A stretch of DNA of 64,000 nt from Juglans regia (GCF_001411555.2 NC_049907.1:38865482-38929481); one strand, 5' to 3'. Positions 22,435 through 35,450 are shown, counted from the stretch's first letter. The notes: generated by a model not told the origin, from the sequence alone. Numbers and translations are program-made.

Positions 22435-23228
22435 GTATCAATGATGAGTTGAAAAAGTTGTGATCGAAGATCTTCCAAAATCGAAGTCCTATGATTGAAA
22501 CTCTAATAAACCTTAGAACACCCATTCAAGTATTCATGTTCTGTCATAAACTACTCCAAAGATTGTTATAACTCAATTTTGTCTGTGCCATCTCCATCAA
22601 CTAGACTTCAAAGAGTAGATACGTACGTTGTGTTTCCTTTTTATAAAAATTGATCAGTTTTTCAAAATTTTAAAATACCTTATTTATTTTAAAAGAAATT
22701 ATTTATACCAGTCTCAAATAGACAAACTCAATACAATGTCTTGTAAAAAAAAAAAAAAACGTATTATTTATTAGTGAGATCTACTTTTTTTACAAATAAA
22801 TTATATGTGATTTGTCTATTTGAAGCCTATACCTAGATTACTCTTATTTTAAATACCCAAAGTTGATTTGAATTCTCAAAAAGTTTAGATCGATTTATAA
22901 AGTATTCTTAATACTATGAATGTTGCAAATGTATTGATGCATGCGGCAGAGAGTGACGAAGGAAGTGAGAAAATGTTTCATAAATTATAATAATTTACTG
23001 TAATTGAAATAAATTTATTAACAGAATAATTTACATACAATAACTTTTGTATACTTGTTGCGCTAACTATTAATGTGATTGATTACATCAACTTTTTTTA
23101 ATATGCAGTCAATTATATTACTAGAGTGCATAAAAGAATACGTAAAGTGATTGCATATAGAATTTTTATTATTAAAAAAAGTGTCTGCAATTCTCGATAG
23201 TGAGAAGAAGAGAAATGATTCGATTAAG

Positions 23229-23410
23229 AGCTCGTTTGGATATAGAAATCATATCATCTCATTTCATCTTAATATTACTATTTTTTTAAATTTATACATA
23301 AAATATAATAAATAATTTAATTTTTTTAAATCTTAAAATAATAATAATATTAAAAAAATAATATTTTATTCAATTCATCTCATCTCATCTCATCTCATCA
23401 TCCAAACAAG
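23229..23410 (+). mobile_element. AT-rich MITE copy (CTCGTTTGGAT family)
   Basis: The ends CTCGTTTGGATATAGAAATC and CATCATCCAAACAAG form an inverted pair. The core is as in other copies. It lies about 435 bases upstream of the cyanase start codon. Confidence 0.7.
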
Positions 23411-23845
23411 TCTTAACTCGAATGGCTGTTATATGAATTCAAATTATCCAAACCACACTCTATTATGGAAAGAATAAAGCTAGTTTGCCGCTCCAAATTG
23501 ACCGTCCCATTTGATCACTCAGTTTTTTTTTTTTTATTTAATAATAAAGGAAGTTAGTTTAAATGTATTTATATTTTTTTTTATTTTTTAAAAATATTTA
23601 AATACATTTGAAAAATATGAAAAAAAATAAAAAATAAAATTGTTTTTGCAGCTATCGGTAGTATAGGGGGCTATACTGGACGGCAGAATTTCCTGACTCT
23701 TATCAAAATCCGACAATAATTGACTCGTTGATAGCCCAAACTTGAACGACCCGATCCACCCGGAGACATCAAGCTTAGCTATAAGTTGCCCCCACATACC
23801 ACTGGCAATCTCTCAGACGCACAGGTACGCAAGAGTTCGTCTGAA

Positions 23846-26024
23846 ATGGCAGAAAGCAAAGTGAGCATAGCGAATCGGTTGCTGGCGGTGAAGCGCAATT
23901 CCGGCAAGTCTTACAGTCAGGTAGCGGTGGAGACGGGCCTCACCAACGTCTACGTTGCCCAGCTCCTCAGACGCCAAGCCCAGCTGAAGCCCGAAACAGC
24001 CCCTAAACTAAAGGCAGCGCTGCCCGAACTTACCGAAGACCTCCTTCAGGAGATGATGAGGCCGCCCATGCGCTCCTACGACCCCAATTTGATTCAAGAA
24101 CCCACTATCTACAGGTTTGTCTCCTCCCCAAGTTGTCACTCCTCATCTTCTTCGATACTTCCTTTTCCTTTTCTGAGTGAAGTTTTTTCTTTTTATTTGG
24201 GGTGCTTTTTTAATCTAATTTTTCGATTCCTCAGGTTGAATGAAGCGGTTATGCATTTTGGTGAGAGCATCAAGGAGATTATCAACGAGGAGTTTGGTGA
24301 TGGCATGTGAGTTTTAATCGATATTCGAAATTTGATTCTTTAATCGATATTCGAATATTTATGAGGTTTTGTTACATTAAATGGGATGGTGGTGGTCTAG
24401 CTTGAATCTCTTTTCCCAATGATATTTGGAATGGTATTGTTAATCTGATACTGGCAGTAGGTATATGGTAACATGCCAAACGCAGAAAAATGACATTGAC
24501 TCATTTTCTGGTGAATTGAACATCTTGGCCTGGAAAATTTAACTGTTGGTCATTTGATTGTTAACTTTATAATTCAATTTTCTAATTTTTGTGTAGCATG
24601 TCAGCTATTGATTTCTTTTGCTCAGTCGAGAAAGTTAAAGGCGTGGATGGGAAGGATCGCGTGGTTCTGACATTTGATGGGAAGTACTTGCCTCACTCTG
24701 AGCAGGTCAGTTGGCTTCAATGCCTTATTCTATTTTGTATCCTGTGGGCTTAGAATCAATGGTAGAATAATTATAGTAAAAGAGGGGTAAAACCACAAGC
24801 ATTTGCCGTAGTTGATGAGCATTACTGCATTAGGAATCAAAAGCCAATATTCCTATAGTTTGTTGTGGTCGGACATGCCTACTTTCAATTCCAGTTGTCG
24901 CAAATCCAATGTAAAACCAACCTCGGTACTATTGAACGATCTTACTCAGCTTGACGTGGTACTCTGCTCACATAATAGGTGAGCAATTTCTTGCTCATGA
25001 ACAAAGAAATACAGCTTCCTTGAAGTCAGGCCAGTAAAGTTGGTGATTTTATGGACTCCTCTTTGAAAAAAACTATAGGCCAACTGCTGAGGTTGACCCT
25101 GTTCAAGTTGTCTGTTACTTTTTCAGCACTTTTCATCTTGTTCTCAAATTGGGCCAAAAGCAGCGAAACACACTGGATTTGCTGATTTCATAGTATGATC
25201 TAAGATATGGTTATTGCCTAGCTTGTGCTGTTAAAAACTTAAAAGCAGCTGCCGACCGCATCTCCTCTGTGGGAGATTACTTGGATGAGGGTGCATATTC
25301 AAATCTATCCAATTTCTGGAAGTTCCTTCAAGCACATAGTGCCAATTTCCATGTTCTATTTTGGTTGTATTTTCTTTATACGTAACAGTTCTCCCATGGG
25401 GCTTCTGATGCAAATTTTCCGGTATAACAACTGCTTCATGCCTATTGCCAAGTGATTTATTTTCTTTATCTTGTTAGTGAAAGTTATAGCTAACCTTTCA
25501 AAAAAAGAGTTAAGAGAGAGCTATAGTTATGCAATAGAATCTCACAATCTTGCTGAAATATTCAATTGTTCCTGCACTTCCTCCTGTATTATTGGCAACT
25601 GCTTTTCTCTGTATGGTTGGAGGTTCCATTCTGTAGATTCCTCTTAATCCTACTTGCCCCCCTTTGGGCACCAAGGTCTTATGACGTGGATGGTGTGAGT
25701 TTATGAAGCTACAAGGGTGTTATAACAAGTCCTGATAAATTTAAAAATAAAAAGAGCTCGAGTATCTGGGAATTAATGAATATTATACATGAATGCCTAT
25801 TTTCTTTGAAGTGGGAAATGAATCTGCTGCACTTTTCTCAGCGTATCTATCATCCTTGGCACATATACCTAAAAAATCCTTTAGGCAATTCGCATGCTTT
25901 GTAGTCCTTGGAGTCTAGGAACGCGTATTCTATAGTGATGGTCGGATTTCTGCAAGTCTTTCTAATTGCTTTTGCTTTTGGACAGAAATCGGAGCACATG
26001 ATTTCGAGGCTGAGACTACAGTGA
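23846..26024 (+). CDS. CYN: Cyanate hydratase (cyanase)
   Basis: Cytosolic enzyme that converts cyanate and bicarbonate to carbamate and CO2; carbamate then breaks down to ammonia and CO2. Four exons (23846-24114, 24235-24306, 24597-24705, 25986-26024) join in phase to 162 codons, close to the ~160-170 of plant cyanases. The N-terminal helical domain (residues ~1-80) has [20 protein letters not shown]. The C-terminal catalytic domain has [20 protein letters not shown] and FGDGIMSAIDFF. Spacing identifies the catalytic residues as Arg90, Glu93 and Ser116, equivalent to Arg96, Glu99 and Ser122 of E. coli cyanase. The ATG at 23846 (MAESKVS) is chosen because the frame upstream has no other ATG and family members start here. 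The last exon encodes only [12 protein letters not shown] and follows a 1280-base intron. Confidence 0.96.
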
Positions 26025-26143
26025 AGTTTATGAATACTCCCCCGAGGGCCGACTTCTGGATCAGTTAATGTTGCAACTTCATGTCTACAAGACTAAATCA
26101 CCTTGTGTCACTAAACGCCTAAAATCTAGCTGCAGTTGCAAGT

Positions 26144-26275
26144 GCCTTCGGGCCTTGTTGAATAATGACTGCTCAACGCTTTGTACCTGTATTGCTTATT
26201 TTCCTTATTACTGCCTCCGGGCTTTGCTGGATAATGACTACTGCTCAATGCTTTGTTCTTGTATTGCTATGTCAC
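26144..26275 (+). repeat. 69-bp tandem duplication in the cyanase 3' UTR region
   Basis: Two diverged units starting GCCTTCGGGCCTTG (26144) and GCCTCCGGGCTTTG (26213) share AATAATGACT/GATAATGACT, GCTCAACGCTTTGT/GCTCAATGCTTTGT and TGTATTGCT. It starts 120 bases after the cyanase stop codon, so it is probably in the 3' UTR. Confidence 0.75.
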
Positions 26276-26359
26276 TTCTATTTTCTTTCATGTATCAAAC
26301 ATATTACGTTATTTTCGATTTCTGTTTCAAGATCGTTGTGTAATGAATTATTCAATTAG

Positions 26360-27228
26360 AATGTTAATGCATATATGATGCATGATTCTCAAGTCTCAAG
26401 GAATTGAGTCAGTTGGTCAACTGATGCGCCTTTTAACTAGAACAGGTTTACCATTTCTAAAGGGGGTAGAGTTCATCAATTCTCTTCTTTTTCTCCCCAC
26501 TGGGTGACTCTATATTCCTCCCCTGGTGGAAAAACGTGGAGGGTGAGATTGTTGCTTTCGATTCGCAGAGGCTGCTGTTGGAGAAAGAAAACCCAGTTGA
26601 GGAAGGGTTTAGGGTAGTGTTGAATAAGGAAAAACCAAAAATAGAAAATCTATGATAAGCGTTCAATTGATTCTAATATGAGGAACGTATTATCAAAATA
26701 TGGAATAAATGTAATTTTAAAAAAAAAAAAACATATCCATTTTTTGAGAATGTGTGATTCCTGTGATTTTTTTTCGTTTAAGTGTATCGTGAATTATAGT
26801 CTCCGGATGCTTAAAAAGCAAACACTTATTAAGTAATATACACCAATCGAGTTTGAGATTGACCGATAAATAAACGGAAGAACAAAAGATCAAGCAATGT
26901 TGGGGACATCTTATCTAGTTTATTTTTAAGTATTAAAAAATCCCCTATTCTCCTAATAAAGTTTTCTGAAAGAGAAACGTAACAATGAAGCCTTACACCA
27001 CACATCTTTATTTAACCAACATGTAATTTGTCATTTTTGTCATTCTATTTAAATACATATATATTTAAGCATTAAGTTAGAAGAGTAAAAATAATAAAAT
27101 TACATGTCAATTAGATAAAAGTATGTGGTGTAAAACTTTCACGTAGTATTTGTCATTTTGAAATAGCAAACTATAAAAATAGCGGAAGAAAGAAACTAAG
27201 AGGGTTGGAAAATTGTTTACTAAATAAG
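26360..27228. other. Spacer between the cyanase and MORF2 genes
   Basis: No gene recognised; AT-rich with a short A-run near 26720. Confidence 0.6.
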
Positions 27229-27304
27229 TGGGCCAAAGCCCAATATAACCCTACCAGTTATAAATCCAATCTCTCTACTCGTTCCAATCCAAGTATAAAG
27301 CCCA
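27229..27304 (+). promoter_or_regulatory. Site II (TGGGCC/AGCCCA) cluster upstream of MORF2
   Basis: TGGGCC (27229-27234) and AGCCCA (27237-27242) form an inverted pair, with a third AGCCCA at 27299-27304. This is about 190-270 bases before the MORF2 start codon. TGGGCY elements bound by TCP factors are common in promoters of nuclear genes for organelle proteins. AACCCTA-like telo-box sequences also occur in the leader (for example ACCCTA at 27452). Confidence 0.5.
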
Positions 27305-27495
27305 CTTCATACAGTTGAAAAACAAGGATAAATACCCGTTGTAATAACCCTATCATATCTGATTAGAAAAAAAAAAACCCTATCATATCTCCATCCAAAA
27401 CCCTCGAATCCATTTCCCAACTTCCGAAGCCAAACCCCTAGAAAGTTCGAAACCCTACTTTCCCTGTCCTCAATTTCATTGTCGAAGAAAAAGCA

Positions 27496-30400
27496 ATGGC
27501 TCTAACCCTAGCTCGAGCCCTGTACTTCACTTCACTCCGTCACCCCACGGTTCTTTCCAAACGCCTCCACTCCACCATCACCCACCCTCCTTCCGTTCCC
27601 ACTGTTTTCTTCCCCTCGCGCCGGTCCCTCGCCCCTCTCTCCCACGCCGTCCGATCTGTCCCCTCCACCTCCCGCTTCACCCCGGTCCGATGCCGCGTGA
27701 ACCGCTCTGGCGGCTCCTCCTACTCACCCCTCAACTCCGGTTCCAACTTCAGCGACCGACCCCCGACCGAGATGGCTCCGCTCTTCCCTGGCTGCGACTA
27801 CGAGCATTGGCTCATCGTCATGGACAAGCCTGGCGGCGAGGGGGCTACCAAGCAGCAGATGATCGACTGCTACATCCAAACCCTCGCCAGAGTCGTCGGA
27901 AGGTATTTCCTCTTTTATCTGTTCGGTTTCCGATGAAGTGTGAGGGGAAAATCGTTTATTCCTAGATCTTCGTGGTAGTACATATCTTGTTATTTATTAA
28001 CGATTGCGCTCATTGATTTTACTCGGTCCTTTTTCCCCATTTCGTTTTTAGTGCACTTTTTTTTATCTATTTGTTGAATGTGTATAGTCAATGTTTGGTA
28101 TACTCTAATTAGTGAGGAGGAAGCGAAAAAGAAAATTTACAATGTTTCGTGCGAGAGGTACTTTGGATTTGGCTGTGAGATTGACGAAGAGACATCTAAT
28201 AAGCTTGAAGGTCTGTGTTAACTTTGCTGTTACTCATTTTACTCTATCTTATGCATGTATCGATATGTGTTTTTTGGCGTTACTGATTTTTTATTCTCTC
28301 TTATATCGTTGCCAGGGTTGCCCGGTGTTTTGTTTGTGCTTCCGGATTCTTACGTGGATCCTGAAAATAAAGACTATGGGGGTGAGTAATCGAGGTTTGA
28401 TTTGTTTTAATTTTTTTTTAGATTTTGATGGCTCATCTTGTTTGTTTGGTTGTATTATCGAGTTTGTTGAATGTTTTTATTTCATCTTTCAGAATCCACA
28501 TTATACATCCGTAATTCGTACACACATGCATATTTCAACTATGATTTGTTGATTTTAACTGTCTTCTACTCATCTGGTAGATGATGTTTTTTCGTGTATG
28601 ATTTCAAGTTGTGGGCTTTCTAATTCTATAAGGTCAGTATTATTCATCAATGAGATGGTTGGTGTGCATCTTTTGCCCATATGGTGGTGGTTCATACGAA
28701 CACACTAATTTGGTTGTGAACCCAGTCCATTGTGGAGAAGCTAATGAATTTTGTAGGCAACGTGTAACTTTGGATTTTCAGCACTTTGCATATGTAATTG
28801 AGATGCCGATCAGGGGGATGACTATTGTGGCCCTATAATGATTTGCTGTTAAATGCGCATCCTTCAGAAATTTACATGAATGCTTATGTGTCTATTCTTG
28901 GGATTAACTCATGAGCATTGGGGAACATGAGTGGTTTTGACATTATGGAATATTTATTCTTCAATATTGTATGGGAAAGTAGGCATAATTTGGGTAACTC
29001 ATGGCATACATTTATCATGGCAAGCATGTTGTTGATGATGCTGGGTGATTTGAAATATTTACTATCAGCAGTCCATCTTGGCAAAGCTAATAGCCTCTAA
29101 GCGGTAATGTCTAGCTTTGAATGCTAATGGACTTACATTGAAGTTCTCTCTCAATAATTTTCTGTGCTTTTCACACACCGCGGAGTCACAGAATCTATAG
29201 AGATAATACATTGATTTTATTTTTCCCCTTCTTGTTGGGGAGAGACTGCTGATCAGCTGTAATAAAAGTGAAATTCTTTGGTTTATTGAAAGTATCTGTG
29301 TTAAGTCGATAGGAATTTAATATCTAAACGTTTGTAGTAATTTTACAACTTGAGTTGTTTTAACCAAAGTTAATGCTTTGTTTTAACCAAAGTTGACAAT
29401 ATTTAAACGTAAGTCCATCTTGGCAAAGCTAATAACCTCTTAAGTGGTAATGTTTAGCTTTGAATGCTAATGGACTCACATTGAAGTTATCTCTCAATCA
29501 TTTTCTGTGCCTTTAACACGCTGTGGAGTCACAGAATCTATAGAGATAATACATTGATTATATTTTTCCCCTTCTTGTTGGGGAGAGACTGCTGATCAGC
29601 TGTAATAAAAGTGAAATTCTTTGGTTTATTGAAAGTATCTATGTTAAGTTGATAGACATTTAATATTTAAATGTTTGTAGCAATTTTACAACTTCTTGTT
29701 TTAGCCGAAGTTAATGCTTTTGACTATGGTTAATGGTTGCAATATTTATTCTTCAGAAGTGTATGGGAAAGGGGGCATAATTTGGGCGACTCACAGCATA
29801 CATATTTCAATGCAAACATATTATTGATGATGGTTGGGTATTTTGAAATATTTTACCATCAGCAGTCCATCTTGGCAAAGCTAATAGCCTCTAGTGGTAA
29901 TGTCTAGCTTTGAATGCTAATGGACTTACATTGAAGTTTTCTTTCATCATTTTCTGTGCTTTTCACGTGATGTGGAGTCACAGAATCAGCAGAGATAATA
30001 CATTGAATGCATTTTTCCCCTTCTTGTTGGGTAGTGATTGTTGATCAGCAGTAATAAAAGTGAAATTCGATGTTTATTGAAAGTATCCATGTTAAATTGA
30101 TGCCTTTTTTACTTATAAAAAAAAAAAGTTAATGCCTTTTTATATCATCAATATAATTCTTGTTTACTGATAAAAAAAGGGTATCCATGTTAAGTTGATA
30201 GAAGTCCATGTCATCATGCCCATAAAGTCCATGCACTGAAGAATGGGAAGTTTGATATTTAAATGTGTAGAGCAGTTTTATAATTTGATATATTTCAACC
30301 AAAGTTAATACTTCCAACATTATGTTTTGAACATTTGGAGCAATTTTTCAATTTGAAGTATATCAACCAAAGTTAATGCTTCCGACATGGTCATTGATTG

Positions 30401-31178
30401 TAATATTTATTCTTCAAAAGTGTAGGAAATTGGGCATAATTTGGGCGACTAACGGCATACATTTTTCATGGCAAGCATGTTGTTAGCGCAGGTGTAATTT
30501 TGAAATATTTTACTATCATCAGTCCATCTTGGCAAAGCTAGTAGCCTCTTAAGTGGTAATGTCTAGCTTTGAATGCTAATGGACTCACATTGAAGTTCTC
30601 TCTAATTCTTTTCTGTGATTTTCACACACTGTAGAGTCACAGAATCAGTAGAGATAAGACATTGATTGTATTTTTTCACTCTCGTGGTGGAGAGATTGAT
30701 GATCAGCAGTAATAAAAATGAAATTCATTGGTTTATTGATGGCATCCCCGTTTAGTTGATAGAAGCTCTTGTTCTCATGCGTAGTTCATCCACAGAAGAA
30801 TGGGATGCATTTTTTTGCAAGTTTGTTTGATTTAAAACATTTGCAGCAATTTTACAATTCAAAGTATCACTTTTCTTTAGTAGTGCCTAGTAGCAATTTT
30901 TCTTATTTTTATCTATGTATTATAACAATTCTGAGCGATTTTTTCCTTAATTTTGTGTCAAAGGTTTGCCTTGTCTTTGAAAGGTAGCAATGATTTGATA
31001 ATCACAATTTTGCAATCCTTTTTGGCCTGTTGCAGCTGAATTGTTCGTGAATGGAGAGATTGTTCAGAGGTCTCCCGAAAGACAAAGGAGGGTGGAGCCA
31101 CAGCCACAGAGAGCTCAAGACAGACCAAGATACAATGACAGAACTCGGTATGTTCGTCGCAGGGAAAACATGCGGTGA
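27496..31178 (+). CDS. MORF2: Multiple organellar RNA editing factor 2 (MORF2/RIP-type)
   Basis: Plastid protein that joins PPR proteins in C-to-U editing complexes. Four exons (27496-27902, 28113-28210, 28316-28381, 31036-31178) join in phase to 237 codons. The N-terminus (~60-70 residues, Ser/Arg/Pro-rich with no acidic residues) looks like a chloroplast transit peptide. The conserved MORF domain follows: [20 protein letters not shown], the segment ending [20 protein letters not shown], and [20 protein letters not shown]. The tail ([20 protein letters not shown]) is basic and Gln/Pro-rich, as in Arabidopsis MORF2/DAL1. MORF9 is the nearest alternative, but [20 protein letters not shown] and the tail favour MORF2. 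Intron 3 (2654 bases) is filled by a repeat array. The next gene downstream is the RRM gene in the same orientation. Confidence 0.96.
28925..30760 (+). repeat. Four-copy direct repeat array in MORF2 intron 3
   Basis: Units of up to ~600 bases recur. The landmark GTCCATCTTGGCAAAGCTA is at 29071, 29413, 29865 and 30522. It is followed each time by TGAATGCTAATGGACT, GAGTCACAGAATC, GAGATAA(T/G)ACATTGA and GATGATCAGCAGTAATAAAA-like text. Three copies also have a leading segment (TATTTATTCTTCA, then GGGCATAATTTGGGC); the second lacks it. Spacings are 342, 452 and 657 bases, so the units grew and shrank by indels. No coding content. Confidence 0.9.
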
Positions 31179-32082
31179 AATATGGAATTGAGACCAGTGG
31201 AGGGGGGAAGATTATCCCTGTAGATATCTCTTGGCTTAAAAGGAATATGCGACCTTTTTTTTTTTCCTGTTAGTGTTCGGATATTGGGAACCTATATGCA
31301 AATGTCAGGTTGTGCACGGTCCCTAAAAGCTCCCCATTCAGGCTAGTAGAACTTGTAACCATGGTAAATGGTGTCCTCGGCTTCTGCACCTTTTCTGGAC
31401 ACCGATGACTGTTCTGAAGTAGTATTTGTTTGTTTACATGTTTAGTTTTTGCTCTTGGTGTTACAGTTCAAAAACTTTATTTAAATCCCTTCCAGCCTAA
31501 TAATGGTGATGTGTGGTGTTACATATATATAGATCAGTTACTCTGAGAGGCATGCCGATGCTAAGTTGGTTCAGGCAGGGCAAGGGTAGTACAAATGATT
31601 TGAAAATGTGTTTATAATGTAGTCAAACGCGTTTCTATTACCTGCTGACTGGTAATTCAACTCACCGGTGCTTCCACTGGTAAAAAAAAATCCCAAAGTT
31701 TTATGTTGTTTCTCATCTACCTATAAAAATATTGTAGTGTATATTGCTTCTCATCCTCTAAGTACAACATAAAAGAAAGTAGAAGCACGAGCTCGTGCCG
31801 TTACTCAGTTCACCCGTCTTTATGCCAAGCCTCTTTTTTAGTTGGCATAAGGTTTCGGGACAGATACAACTAATGTCGATATGGAGTTTGTTTTTCATGT
31901 ATATCTTGGATAATTTAAGGAGAGATTTTCCTAGTCAGATGCTTGGAAGTGTGAACGTGAAATTTTGATAGAAGATGTCCGATTTGTGTGGTTTGTTCCC
32001 AAAATTATAATTTATTAGGTAGCCTCTTTGGGATTGTATGTCCAAGTCTTTCAAAAACAAGAATCAAGTTTGGCTACCAATT
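31179..32082. other. MORF2 3' UTR and spacer
   Basis: The 3' UTR probably extends a few hundred bases. No other gene or defined repeat was recognised. Confidence 0.5.
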
Positions 32083-32174
32083 GCCAAAGGCATGTAAGCT
32101 GATTGGCATAACCTCCAACCACCAATGGTATGGAGTTTGAAACTTCCTCCCACAAATGTATCAAAAAAAAAAAA
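32083..32174 (+). mobile_element. tRNA-derived SINE-like fragment
   Basis: Short sequence with an A-box-like TAAGCTGATTGGCA (about 32095-32108), a B-box-like GGAGTTTGAAACTTCC (about 32132-32147) and a terminal A-run (32163-32174). The ~37-base box spacing and A-tail suit a plant SINE. Possible target duplication CCAATTG on both sides is weak. Confidence 0.5.
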
Positions 32175-33780
32175 TAGTCTCGATGCCAATTGAACTCAAA
32201 ATGTCTGGTTTATATGACTCCCTTGAGTTACATGCCAAGCCCTTCGAAACAATAATTGATTTTTGGTAGCATTATTTGAGTGGGTATTCTTGATATTGAT
32301 ACGCATGCATGTCTGATGCTAAATTCTCAATTTGGATAATGATAGGTTTCTTATCCTTCGCTACTCTTTTACTACTTTATAGTTTATTTGAAATTTTTAT
32401 TTATTATTATTTTCTTTTAAGTATTTTTTTAACATCCTTAATCATTAAGAACAAATTTAAAAAAATATACTTCCCTAATAATTACTTCCTTGACTATTAA
32501 ATAAAAATAAAAGTAATAATAAATAGATGATAAGAAGTAATAAATCTATCATTATCCATTTCCTAATATGCACCGTTATCATCGTCTTCCTTTTATGCAT
32601 TCAAAATTTGTAATTGAAAATTGACCGAAGCACCTGTGTAACTTAAGTTACGGTCACAAATTAAATTCGGATGTTTTGGGTTGTGATAGGAGGTTTAAAA
32701 AGTGTGTAAATGGATTTGAAAACACTTTAATAATAAACTTATATTGTTTGGCTGACACATACTAAAGTACTTTTTAATATGAATAGTATTACGTGTACTT
32801 TTACTTATAATTCTATTTATAATGTTTCAAAAAAATAATAATAATAATAATTTTACTTACAAGACTTTTTTGTTAATTTTCTTTTAAAATTTAAATTTTG
32901 AATTTAAAATTTTATGATTTTCAGCATATCAATAACAAACATGTGAAGAAGTAAGTTTTTTTGTAAATTTTTCTTAAACACATTTAGCATCCTTTTAATA
33001 TTAACAAAGCTGGTTATCAAAAATATATATATATATATTAACAAAGCTAAAAGGTAATTTTAATAATAAAATTTAATATTTTTTTTCAAACGTACTTTTT
33101 TAAATATTATAAAAGGTAGACCCTTTTGAAAAATTGTCAATAGACAAAAATATCTATATAAATTTTACATAATTACAACTTTACCCTTATCTCATGGATA
33201 ATTGTATTGCTATTTCACATATGCATTATTGAAAGGATTTTTTTCGTTACACTTAGTGAAAATTCTATTAGATTGTTCTCATTGTTTTTTATTATAAAAT
33301 TTGATTTCTATCAAGGATATAGCTATGATCTTTAAAAAAAAATAAATGACCTTTCATGCCATCTATGTCAAAAAATAGATATATGGTTCACAATTAATAA
33401 ATAATTTTTTAATAGTAAAATTTATTATTTAAACTCTGCAATTATAAATCTTAAGTTAAAAGCTAAATTTTCTACCGTAATCCAAGCATGCATGAAAAGA
33501 TACCAAAATGTAGTTTTTAATTTTGTTAAAAAATGTTTTTGGTTTTATTATTTTTAAATTAATTAAATTTTCTACTAATTATTCATATATTATATATTTA
33601 GTAATAGAAAAAAATTAAAAAAAATGATATGTGAGGTATGGAAATGAAAAATAGAATTTTTAATTTTATTTTTAAGTAGGTTCCATATCCGGAGGAAAAT
33701 ATCCAGGTGTCAGTCGGCCAACCTAGGACTCAAGTCTAGAGTTACCGCTGGGTAGCACACAAATATTATTGTATTGGGTT
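32175..33780. other. AT-rich spacer before the RRM gene
   Basis: No gene seen. Long A/T runs and an (AT)n near 33023. Confidence 0.6.
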
Positions 33781-33786
33781 ATGTGG

Positions 33787-33925
33787 ATAGCTCAGTCTCT
33801 CTCTCTCTCCGAACTTTAAAAAGGAGTAAAACCACCCGTAGCCAGCCCTTCTTGTTCTCACGGACACTCCGGTGTTCTGTACCCCTCTCTCGCCCCAACT
33901 TCGCCGCCATACTTTCTTCTGAAAG
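33787..33925 (+). other. Probable non-coding first exon of the RRM gene
   Basis: A CT-rich leader (TCTCTCTCTCTC at about 33797) of balanced composition ends at the donor GAAAG|GTACAA. The coding start at 35782 follows an AG (GGGCAAG|ATG), consistent with a ~1.85-kb 5' UTR intron. The exact start of transcription is not visible. Confidence 0.45.
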
Positions 33926-35186
33926 GTACAACCTTGTATCGGCATCATATTTTCCTCCTCTAAGTGCTTATGATTTGGTGCCAGTTGTGCAATTGATCGA
34001 GCATTATTTTTGCTTTTTTTTTTAAAGGGTTTCTAACTGTGAAGATTTGCTTTCCTCCGTTTGGTTTCCCTGAAATGCGGAGAAGATGAAATTGAAACCT
34101 TTTCAGTCCGTGAGAATATTTTTCTTTTTAATGAAGGTATGAGTATTAGGCTGTTGTCAACTGAGACAATGTGGTGGTATTAGGGTCAGTTGAATGGATG
34201 ATTTCGGTATATAAGTTTGTTTTGAACGAATTTCCAGAGTTATTTTGACTCTTTTAGTCGATGTTTCTTAATAGGAAATAAAAGAAGCATTATTGTTGAG
34301 TTCATTCGCTTTTTTTTTTTATAACTTCCGCAGGCTGAATTTGCCTCGCAGAATAAATGAATTGGGATTCTTCCATTTTTTCTGTTGGTTTAGTGTAATA
34401 ATGATACACGTTAGGTTCACCATATTTAATCCTATATATGCACTCAAGTGATGATCTAGGTGTGTAGATAACCTGGAGCCCAATTGCTGACTCTTGCATA
34501 CGTAGCCACTTTATATAGTGGTATCGAATTTAAGAGACCGATGGATGAGGTGTCTGTAATATTGTATGGGAATGAAGCTTCACTACGATATGAATATGGA
34601 GATTCCCTAGAGAGACTGGCAGCAGTTGGCATGTAGTTCTTTTAATAGGAGTGTAGGAGGGTATCTTGAAAACAAGTTTCTTGAAATTTTGGCTTCTTTT
34701 TTGGTTGTGCGCGGATTGTTGCCCAGAGAGAACAGAGAACTCTAAGCAGTGGATAATCAATCAAGCGGAGAGTAATTATAGTGATTGGTGTCATATCTGC
34801 AATATTCAGGTGAAACGTTTGATTGTCTCCTTTACTGTTTGGTGGTGAGAGCAATTTAGTCTTCAATATTTTCAGTATTTGGAGTTTAGCGGGTCATTCT
34901 GAAGAAGTTTATTGAGCTGCTTGTGTGTTGGAAGGGAAAATTTGGTCATCAAAGAAATAAATGCAAGTAGGACTACTGCACTTCATTGCCATGTGTAGAT
35001 TTTTGGGGGAAGGAATGGTCAGAATTTCAATGGCGTTAAGCACTCCTCATTATTAAGGTTGCGTTTGGCTAGGGAGGTGATCTTAGATATTCTATGCATA
35101 GTAAGTGAAAAAATAATGATAGAATATTGAATAGTAGTGAAAAGTAGGTGAAAAGTAATAATAAAATAATGAATAGTAGTGGAGAA

Positions 35187-35450
35187 ACTAGCCCTAAGTC
35201 TTTATTTTTGGGGGGAGCGGAACGCAAGATGCTTTGAAGATCAAGAGAGATCAATGGAAGAGCTTAGAACTTTGTTTTTTAATACTTTACTCCATTGGTC
35301 AATTGTAATTGATTTTCAGGACAGGTCTTTTCACGATTTCCTTGTATCCCTAAGCTAGACTTAAATTTGCTCATGTATATGTCCCGTATACTTGGGCATC
35401 CTTTGTATCACTTTTGATCAATAAAATTTTGTTTACCGATCAAAAAAAAA
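35187..35450 (+). mobile_element. 5'-truncated LINE 3' end in the 5' UTR intron
   Basis: The C-terminal end of a plant L1-type pol (ERNARCFEDQERSMEELRTL, then HWSIVIDF, FHDFLVSLS and stop) is followed by ~80 bases of 3' UTR (CATGTATATGTCCCGTATAC, ATCAATAAAATTT) and an A-run at 35442-35450. It is the same family as the minus-strand copy at 38458-39150. Confidence 0.75.

Noticed and set aside
23786..23845. Upstream extension of the cyanase frame
   Set aside because: No ATG upstream of 23846; the frame is open only by chance in the leader.
28112..28552. 146-codon plus-strand frame in MORF2
   Set aside because: It reads exon 2 of MORF2 in the wrong frame and continues through introns.
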